Assembly (NCBI GenBank): GCA_020726505.1 | Contig: JAHLEZ010000047.1 | Location: 62,001 to 126,000 of the forward strand | Source: Leptodontidium sp. MPI-SDFR-AT-0119 | Taxonomy: Eukaryota; Ascomycota; Leotiomycetes; Helotiales; Leptodontidiaceae | Direction of reading: 5' to 3' | DNA length: 64,000 nucleotides | In this document: piece by piece, positions 56,430 to 64,000 of the stretch | Layout: each line of letters begins with the position of its first letter | Numbering within the stretch: the first letter of the stretch is position 1 | Made by a program: the position numbers and the translations under genes | The notes under the pieces: model-generated | Told to the model about the DNA's origin: nothing | Seen by the model: only the letters and a program-made list of their open reading frames with translations | Databases searched by the model: none

Positions 56430-58033
56430 TGAGGCTCATTCCAATGCTGAGGATTTTGTCAATGCTCGCTGAGAAAACACGCATTGTTTATTATCCAGCT
56501 GCCAGTAAATCACGCTTTCCCACCTATCTAGCTTATGCCGGCGAACAGAACCCATTACTATCTCCTAGGGTGAACATCTAGTCCAGTTTTTCATTCCTTG
56601 GTGATCACGATAGATCTTGTCTCGATTGACTCCCGGGGGGCAGCTCTATCTGGTGCGTTTGGATTTATGAACGAAACATGGGGGCAGACTTTGTGTAATA
56701 TGTTAACAAGTATCATCTCAGGTAAAGAGTAGTCTTACATCGAGCGTGAGGACCAAGCTTGGTGTTATACATGACGAAGATGAACGGCTCTGCCGGTGTT
56801 TGCTTTTCGAGCCAGAACCTAAATATAGTATCAGCTTCTGAGCCTCACGAGTGAAGTTTGTGGGCAAACCATTTGTGTTTGGCATTGTATGTCAGATAAT
56901 AAACCTCGCCAACTAGGCCTGGGATAACGCGGTCTGCTTCGAAGAGGTCTTCTGGATCTACGGAGCGACTGTCGCAAAGCGCAAGGGGACGGTCCTCGAG
57001 TACTGGGACAAGAGTTCTCCATGTGCTCCCTAGGTTAGTCATACTCTAACCTTAAGGTGTTGAGGAACTCACTTGATGATCCGGGCACGATATCCAGGCT
57101 TCAAGAATTCTTCTTTGGCTTCCTCCGACATGTATCGATTAATAATGGTTGGTCCAGACACATATGTAATATCTGCAAGAATTAGCTGCTCGTTCCGAGA
57201 TTTTGCAAATGTATATGCCAACCACTATGTACCCCTCTAGCCGGTCCCTCAATGTGCAATGTATCTCCTAGATCGATTGTATCTCGTTCAAAGACGACAT
57301 TCTTCCGCAGTACTGAATCGTAGCACTTGACATACAACGCACCAAGAGTATTCTTCAGTAGCTGTTCCGTCTCTACTCTGTAGTCTTCAATCTTTTCTGT
57401 ATTGTTAAAGCTAGAAAACTTGCTTAGGTGAGAAACAACTTGGAATCCACACTCATTAATGTCTGCCTTCTTGCTCGTGTGACGGAGGTCGTTGATTGGG
57501 ATATTCTCACGAGCTTCGAATTCGAGGTTGTCCAGTCGTTGAACATTAAGATTAAGGCCTTCTCGAGGGGCAAAAAAGCACCAATATGGCTTCTCCTCAC
57601 CGTAAAGGGGAAGGTTTTGGAGGTATTCGAGGGTAGCGTTGACTTGAGGCATTGCGAGAGCTGGTCGTTGGCTGGTAGTGATTGGAAGGTGAAGGATTGG
57701 CCAACGTGTACCTGATGGAAGGAAGAAGAAGCTGGTGGAGTGTGATTATTTATTGTTAGCCCCGGAGTCTAGCTCGGCTCGACTCAGGTGATCGAATGTG
57801 AATACGTCTAAGATGGCGAGGAAGGCGCAAGAAGTCAGTATTGAATTGAAAGAAACCCCCCCCCCTGCGGAGACGAAAAATTGGGATAGGCGCATTCAAT
57901 TAATTAGACTGGTAACTGCATCACATAGCTCTCTCAGAGGTCCTGACTGCTATCATCAATATTCGAATTTGAGGTGGTCATTTCTCGTTGACAATTCACT
58001 CAACTTCTGGAAGCACATCAAACTTTTATCACT
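56430..58033 (-). repeat. Dispersed 1.5-kb duplication, unmutated copy
   Basis: Partner of 30123-31650. It keeps normal GC content and an open oxygenase gene. In its 5' flank it carries extra sequence absent from the other copy, including a C10 run at about 57.86 kb. Confidence 0.85.
56591..57652 (-). CDS. CmcJ/AsaB-like putative oxygenase, copy D
   Basis: The start is MPQVNATLEYLQNLPLY. Exons join to give EEKPYWCFFAPREG, RLDNLEFEARENIPI, YRVETEQLLKNTLGALYVKCYDSVLRKN, EGPARGVHS+D, ITYVSGPTIINRYMSEE, STWRTLVPVLEDRPLALCDSRSVDPEDL, GEVYYLTYNAKHKW, CPHVSFINPN and ETRSIVITKE. The putative metal motif is HSD, where copies A and B have HND; H-x-D is kept. The donor of the first intron is GTTGGC, which is unusual. 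No stop interrupts the frame. It is the intact twin of the RIP-damaged copy C. The reaction and substrate are unknown; the family acts in secondary metabolism. Confidence 0.8.
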
Positions 58034-59315
58034 ATCATACACAGCGAACCTCGACAGGGGTTTGGGAGGGATAAGGATCGGTGCCTTACTTGTAGAGGAC
58101 TGGGTTTTCCCCGAGACAGTCATGAGCAGGATTCCTGAAGCTACAGAGCAGATAGTACGTCTCTTCGTTCTTCCCACCAGCGCGTGGTTACGATCGCTGG
58201 CTTTCTGACGTTATCCATTCTATCCAGGTCACCGAAATCAATTTAGCATGTGAAGACTTACTCCCCTCGTGAAATCCTTCAAAGAGGTATCCATGATCCC
58301 ACCTCGCGCGCTTTTCCCTGTGGGAAGGCTCAACGAACCTTAGATCTTTGCCTTCGTGCAGGCGTGTACGGCCTCTTTCGTATTTTCCCTATCGACCGAT
58401 TAAATCAACGCACGCTTACCTGTACCCCGTGTCACGATCATGAACTCACAGCAACAGAAGTTGTGGGCGATTCATCAGCCATTGACCCCGTTGCTGAGCC
58501 TTCTTTCCCTGCCAGCGCTCGTCCCTCTCAAGTCGATGATGCGACTCCCATCCCAGAGTCAGCGGATCAAGAATCGACTGAATCTCCCATCGCTGGAGAT
58601 TCCAACCCCCCAATCATCGAAGAATCCTCTTTTTTGACTCCTAGAGTCTCTTGCCTGCGATACGATAGAATCTGCGAAGCCTTTCGACGGCGAATCTCCT
58701 CCCCACTATCGAAAGGGTCTTGACCTTCGTCTTACCGCCTTCTGAGTCTTTTTAAATACTCCACCTTAAATCGATACATGTTTTTGCGACCTTTTCCCTA
58801 GCTCGAAGTCAACGTTGATATATCTTAGGACAGCCGAGCCGCGAATCGCTTTCGATACACGATAAACCCGCCGTAACAAAGTCAAAACCTTTATCGATAT
58901 GGTTTTGCAAGTCCCCGAGGGATTTACACTACCCGTCATCGACTTAAATCGATCAGCGAAAGATACTCGGAACAGCGGACGCTCCTACCAGACGCTCTAG
59001 AGCAAAGGGCTCGGGGATTAGTTCATCCTCGGAAAAGAAATCGATGCCTTGTTCGCCACGTGGGAAGTGAAAGATGATTTGAGCTGGAAGGGGATGTCAA
59101 AGTTTGAAAGTATTCAGGGGGATATGGCGACCACCTGGATGGAGCCACAGTGATAATCTGCTCCCTTCCTTCGTTTCTTACGCACACGGTACATCGTGTA
59201 CATGGTCACTTGGCAAAAACACATTAAGACATACAATATGCCTCTTCAACGCCAGTAGACAAGCTCATTCCTTAGGATACTTGTATCTTCCCATTATCAG
59301 TGTTCTTTCTCATAA
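57653..59315. other. Unassigned stretch upstream of oxygenase D
   Basis: A plus-strand frame from the ATG at 57813 (MARKAQEVSIELKETPPP) and another at 58250-58723 with an acidic Ser/Pro middle have no recognisable domain. The second lacks an ATG. From 58.75 to 58.95 kb the motif ATCGAT recurs. Possibly degraded mobile-element sequence. Confidence 0.3.
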
Positions 59316-60655
59316 CTACATCTTTGGCAAAAACCCACCACCGCCAGTACTGCGTTTGCGATACCAATTTTCCTCCGGATCATCCAGGCATTCGCCCAAC
59401 CTGACTGGTTTAAAGCCTTGCTCTCGAGCATGGTCAATCATGAACTGGGTAAACTCATGAACCGTGCCCTTATGAAGATCATGAGCAAGCGACAGCCAGG
59501 ACCTTTCAGAGGGTTTGCGACTCGTGATTGCCTCAAGGAAGTTTTCCTTGGAGTATGTCACATTGTTCTGCCAGTCTAAAGGGTCGATATCATACGATGT
59601 CTGGTTGGTTCCATATTAGCCTTTCCCCTAGGGCGTTGCGATCCCCAACTTACTGTGTGATACCCTAGATTGGCCATATCTGTAGCACAGTCATCGTTGC
59701 AAGCATTGTATGGGGGCCGCCAGTACGTGGGAAAGAATCCAAGAATGTCGTTCAGGGCGATTTCGGTCTTGACCATTTCTTCTATCCGTTGCTTCGATGA
59801 GAGGAAGTTCATGTTCATGTGACTCCAAGTATGAGCCGCGATCTGGTGCCCTTCTTCGTATGTCCGTCTGATTATGTCGGGATATCCAGTTGCGGGGTGG
59901 TTTATATGGCCTTTGCTGAGATTGTTGCCAGTGATGAAAAACGTTGCCTTTACGTTGTTGGATTTGAGAATGTCCAAAAGATCCTCTGTCCACGCTCCCG
60001 GTCCATCGTCAAACGTGAGAGCAATAGTTCCTTTCACCGAACAGTGTCGGAACGGTTTCCCGTACTGCACATTGCCCAGCTGTGGCCTGGGAATATCATA
60101 TGTGTCTTGACCCGCCGGCCACGTATTTGCGTCGCATGCTAAGCCATACTCAAAGAGACACATGGGCGCACCGCAGTACTTCATATCCGACGTACAGTGA
60201 CCCTACTTATACCGATTAGAAAAGACTAAGTGAGACTCTACGAGGTCCTGAGAACAAGCACATACCGCAAAGGAGCAGCAATTATCACATGACTCTTCAG
60301 AGGGGAGTCCGCATTTGCCTGCCAGACGGCCAGTGCCCTGGATGGGCTGCTGATAGACTGGGCACACACTTGCCGCGGGATTGAAGTAGTATGGGTGGAA
60401 TGATTGTCCAGGATTGGTAATAGTTCCCGGGCTTGCTAACATAAGGGAGGAGGCCACATTTGCGGCCTGGCCGTAGATAGAAGCATAGAAGCCCCCGAGG
60501 GTGTATTGCATCTTGAATAACGAGATGCCGCACAAGCTGGCGTCACCGATCTGTGAAGCAGAAGCTTGATTAGATTGGTAGAAGAAAAGAATCGGGAGAA
60601 AGTAATCAATTTGGAGATGTCTGAAAGACGTTGCGCTCTTGACAGGTCCGGACAT
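59316..60655 (-). CDS. Chitin deacetylase (CE4) with a Cys-rich chitin-binding-type region
   Basis: CE4 enzymes remove acetyl groups from chitin. A Cys-rich stretch CGLPSEESCDNCCSFA joins over an intron (GTATGT...GTAG) to GHCTSDMKYCGAPMC, which fits a chitin-binding type 1-like domain. The NodB domain shows TIALTFDDGP (catalytic and metal Asp), HQIAAHTWSHMN (H-x3-H metal pair), YWRPPYN and LGYHT. A second intron leads to TSYDIDPLDWQNN and ends LSLAHDLHKGTV then GFKPVRLGECL. The N-terminus is unsure: sequence before IGDASLCG looks like a pyrimidine-rich intron end with CACAG, so the true first exon, perhaps with a signal peptide, may lie upstream. Likely role: modifying its own wall chitin or hiding it from host chitinases. 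Confidence 0.85.
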
Positions 60656-61173
60656 GTGTACATTGTAGAAATACGATTGTCAGGGCTAGTTAATTTTTTT
60701 TACCGTCCCGTTTTGGTCTCGGAAATTGCCTTAAAGTCAAAATCAGAAACTCGGGGCGGTTCTGTTTGGAACTCTAACAAATTAAACTCCGTCCCAAGTG
60801 CCTGGCTGGGCAGCTGGTTTTGCCACAACTCACATGGATATGAATAAAAACTTTGATTTACATATAAACACTAATTCAGACCATCAGGAAAGAACCTTGC
60901 TCAAAGAATTTAATAGGCCTGAAGAAATTTTTTCATAGGCTTGGCATTCGCATTCAAGTGATGCCTCACAGATGTAGTAAGCAAGGAAATGCAAACCTAA
61001 ACCCTGGCTAATGAAATCTTCACTGAAGTAGAACTAAGGTTTGGGTCAGAGGAGCTCCACCTGAATTTCTCTAGACATAACGTATCCACCCACCGAAATG
61101 GCGGGTCCATGTCTGAGCACTCGAATGGATAGATACTTTAGACAAGGTATGGAGGTCACTTGCAAGTACGGAG

Positions 61174-61263
61174 GTACAGGCCCTAAGTTTAGGCTCACCG
61201 CTTTCATTCTGCCCACGTATTTTGGAGTGGCAGAACCGGGCGGCCTAAACTTAGGGCCTGTAC
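61174..61263. repeat. Inverted repeat with perfect 21-bp arms
   Basis: The arms 61174-61194 (GTACAGGCCCTAAG...) and 61243-61263 are exact reverse complements, separated by 48 bp. A miniature mobile element or an element end is possible. Confidence 0.85.
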
Positions 61264-61265
61264 AG

Positions 61266-61385
61266 CGGCTCCAATGTTATTTGGTGGGTCGGTTTCCGGG
61301 ATTTTTCAACAAATCAAGTTGCTAGAATCCTGATTTGCAAAACTTGATTGGATAGCATGTTCCCCACCGAATAACATTGGAGCCG
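61266..61385. repeat. 120-bp hairpin, MITE-like
   Basis: The arms start CGGCTCCAATGTTAT at 61266 and end ATAACATTGGAGCCG at 61385, about 22 bp with one mismatch. Inside, AATCAAGTT and AACTTGATT pair again. It begins two bases after the neighbouring 21-bp inverted repeat. No clear target duplication could be assigned. Confidence 0.75.
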
Positions 61386-62035
61386 GGGGGTACACTGTAC
61401 TTCCGAAGGGAGAAATTCGTTCTGGGCTTCTCGAAAGCTACAACCACATTAACTTTCGGTCTATTACTACATCCGGCCCGTTAAACCTCTATTTCAACTT
61501 GGAAATTGGTTGAAACTTTATACAATGCTAGTCTGGTGGGTGGATCCAGTCGTGCGGCTCGTCCTTGGCGCAGCTCGACGGATGTTAGCCTGAAGTTTAG
61601 CATTCCGAGCTGCTAAAAAAGCTTAAATTCGTGCACTATCTCCGAAAAGGAACAACCTCCGGCATTTTCAGCTCAGAGATTATCTAGAGATCTGGAGGGG
61701 AAGTTTCTATGATTACCAATTTTCTCGGCGAAGGTGGGCTTTTGCAAGGTTCTCCTTTTTTTTCTGTTCCGAATCAGGCTCACTTGCCTAGAGGGATCAA
61801 TTACCCACCAATGCTATACAGCGACACGCTTTTTATATTCCTACGGCTTACAGTAACTCTTGGATGGGAAATTACCCAATGCGGCTATTGTTTCAACACA
61901 ATACCCTTGGAACATTTACATGTTATGGCTGTGGGTGGTCATGTGAATAACTAGGAAGACATTGTCTTTTGTGGTTCAATACAGTATCTTGATTTCTTTC
62001 TCCACTCCATAATCAGTAGAAGCTCGAATATTTCA

Positions 62036-63342
62036 TTATTTCCATAAGTCTACTTTGACACCATTAATCCCCTCCAAGATGCTATAATCCAACCCCGGCT
62101 GCTTCACTGACACAACAATTGCGTTGAAGCTTTCCAAAATTTCTCTTCGCCAGGCCATGTCTTTCAACTTGGGTATTTCGGGAATAGCTGCCTGATCTAC
62201 TAACGGATCGCAGAACATCACGTCGACTTCCCCGGAGCTCCATATAAAATTGAGAAGTTGAACACCAGGTGAGTTGACCAGGTCAGACTGGCCGGCTTTA
62301 AACCCCACCCCAACCACTAGAACACGTGGTCGGCTGCTGGCGCCATGAAGTCGATCATTGTCGTCCAGTAAAGATCTAAGCAATTGACTAGCGATTCTTG
62401 AAGGGCGTGTAGACATGCTCTTGTGCGCTTGCTGGAGAAGTGGGAGGTTGCAAGTTGACATGAAATAGGTCGGATTCACTGGTATGCAGTGACCACCAAT
62501 ACCAAGAGAAGGGAATATGGGAAGATATCCAAAGGGTTTGGTCGCAGCCGTCTTGGCGACTTCGAAGGGATCAATGCCGAATGGGATGCATGCATCAGCC
62601 ATTTCGTTGGCGTATGCTATGGCTACTGTTCTTTGACAGTTTTCGTACAACTTCACCATCTCTGCGACCTCGGGCTTGCTGACAGGCACAACAGTATCAA
62701 ATGCATATTCATAAAGTCTAGTGATTGCATCGAGGGAGCCAGGGACGACATCATCAAGTGCAGATACAATTTTTGGGATAGAATTGGCAGGAGGCGAGAC
62801 TCGCCCGGGATCGATTCTCTGTTTTGAGATGTTACAAATTGGACATTATTTGGTTGGGGTATAATAGCACTTACCTCTGGTGACATGCCGGCAAAAACTC
62901 CACGAGATCTGGCAAGCGGTTCAAGGAGGCGTCGAGTCGTTCCAATGGCGACTGTACTTTCGATAACGACAATGGAACCCCGCCGGGCATTACTCCCAAC
63001 GACTTCCAGAGCATCTTCTATGTGAGAAAGATCAACGCTGCCATCTCTTCTCAAAGTCGTGGGAACTGAAATGAGGAAATTTGAGGCGCGTCTGAGGTCT
63101 TCGACGTTGTTCGTGAAGCGTATCCTGTCCGGCTGATAGTTTCCGGATCTAAGTTTTTCCAGTCGTGACGGTGATACATCGTAGCCGATCACGTTGAAAG
63201 AAGAGGAGAAAGAATAAACAAGATGTTCGCCGACGTAACCGACACCAATAACTGCAAGGACTGGGCGATCACCGAGCTCTCTTGAACTGGACGTAAATAT
63301 AGGAGTTGGGTGCTCATCATCTCGGGACAGTTTTGGGACCAT
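62036..63342 (-). CDS. UDP-sugar 6-dehydrogenase (WecC/WbpO/TviB-like nucleotide-sugar dehydrogenase)
   Basis: An intron at 62819-62874 leaves 416 residues. The N-terminal Rossmann fold has VIGVGYVGEHLVYSF, then SVPTTLR and IESTVAIGTTR, and the join at the intron restores GMSPERIDPGR, the family's signature. The middle helix reads VAEMVKLYENCQRTVAIAYANEMA. The catalytic loop is GIGGHCIPVNP, where the Cys forms the thioester. This loop is closer to bacterial UDP-HexNAc dehydrogenases than to the GGSCFPKD of ordinary UDP-glucose dehydrogenase. The C-terminal part has VLVVGVGFKAGQSDLVNSPG. The enzyme would oxidise C6 of a UDP-sugar to a uronic acid with NAD+. No signal peptide; cytosolic. It sits next to the chitin deacetylase, both on the minus strand. 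Confidence 0.85.
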
Positions 63343-64000
63343 ATTTGCTCAGGTGTGTTGAAAGACGTTTGGAGATACAAAGGCGGAGTCGATTATAAGA
63401 GAAGAAGTGTGAGCTTAGGAATGATGCGATGCAAACCTCGGATTACTATGTTTTTCAAAGGGGGCTTGCTCCACTCTATAATCAAGCTGAACCAAACTCT
63501 ATCCTCCTTTCGCCAAGTCCTGGTGTCGATAAGGTTAATGTTTACCAGGAAACTTTGGCTAACGACCCGCACCATGAGCCTGGCCTTTAGGTTAGAACAG
63601 ATACGAGGATGTTATACGAGCAAACATCACCGTATCCACTCAACATATCCGCCTGATTCAACGTTTAAGTTATTAACTCATTTCCGGCCTCCGGTCTTTG
63701 CTGAGGCTGCCAAGTTGAAAATCGTACTCAAGGATTACCTAGGTAATTGTCGATGTGATCAAAGCTTACCCGGAGATTTCAGTGTACCTCACAGGTTCTA
63801 ACGAGCTCTTACATTCTTTAAATTCATATCAAGATCTTCTACTTTAAAAATCAGAATATTGGATCCCACAGATTTGTTGAATAGATACGGTATGCCCTTT
63901 TCAATTGCTGCTTTCTCCTTATGTTTCAACGCACCGAACTGAGAATTCACCTAACCCCTCCCTTTCATCTGTACTTAGTTAGTGTGATGGGTCAGAACTT
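63343..64000. other. Right-end stretch
   Basis: 5' flank of the dehydrogenase gene and further sequence to the window edge. A plus-strand frame at 63310-63801 has no recognisable features and I do not call it. Confidence 0.35.

Larger units (their letters stand above)
60656..62035. other. Intergenic stretch with nested palindromes
   Basis: No gene seen. It holds two inverted repeats (61174-61263 and 61266-61385), listed separately, and otherwise unremarkable sequence. Confidence 0.4.

Noticed and set aside
58250..58723. Open frame of 157 codons upstream of the chitin deacetylase
   Set aside because: There is no ATG, no recognisable domain and no intron logic; possibly old mobile-element sequence.

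Overview
The window reads as nuclear DNA of a filamentous ascomycete (Pezizomycotina; a leotiomycete-like fungus is my guess, not shown). The reasons are short GT-AG introns of about 50-65 nt inside almost every gene, a HET-domain gene, NB-ARC/TPR (NLR-like) genes, a GH43 enzyme, a chitin deacetylase, and transposon copies whose stop codons look like repeat-induced point mutation (RIP). I see no rRNA, tRNA or CRISPR array.

Left arm, 1-7 kb: a HET incompatibility gene on the minus strand runs off the left edge. A 430-bp hAT-type miniature element sits in its first exon, and the gene also carries an in-frame stop. Then come a decayed copy of a small-protein gene and a complete but dead 2.7-kb pogo/Fot1-like transposon with 77-bp inverted ends. 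At 7.6-9.0 kb lies an intact PLC-like phosphodiesterase.

11-16 kb holds the most unusual layout: a tandemly duplicated two-gene module. Each unit has a CmcJ/AsaB-like putative oxygenase on the minus strand, head to head with a tiny two-exon gene on the plus strand (80-89 residues, QPW...CPKIC.YGSN.LGG end; called 'QPW' here). Two more oxygenase copies lie at 30-31 kb (RIP-like, dead) and 56.6-57.7 kb (apparently intact), inside a 1.5-kb dispersed duplication. Further QPW remnants are at 3.7 and 53.1 kb.

16.8-25.5 kb carries two paralogous NB-ARC/TPR genes in divergent, head-to-head orientation, followed by a convergent gene of an unnamed fungal membrane-protein family. 27.4-37.6 kb is gene-poor apart from a small mitochondrial-type membrane protein.

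Right arm, 37.6-63.4 kb: a membrane-anchored histidine-phosphatase-like protein, a decayed aldo-keto reductase/RidA pair, a GH43 glycosidase, an F-box-like/ankyrin protein, two secreted proteins of unknown function, a coiled-coil membrane protein, the intact oxygenase copy, a chitin deacetylase with a cysteine-rich chitin-binding-type region, and a nucleotide-sugar 6-dehydrogenase. Overall it looks like an accessory, transposon-shaped region rich in self/non-self recognition genes and extracellular carbohydrate enzymes. All spliced models are read by eye from consensus sites and frame continuity.
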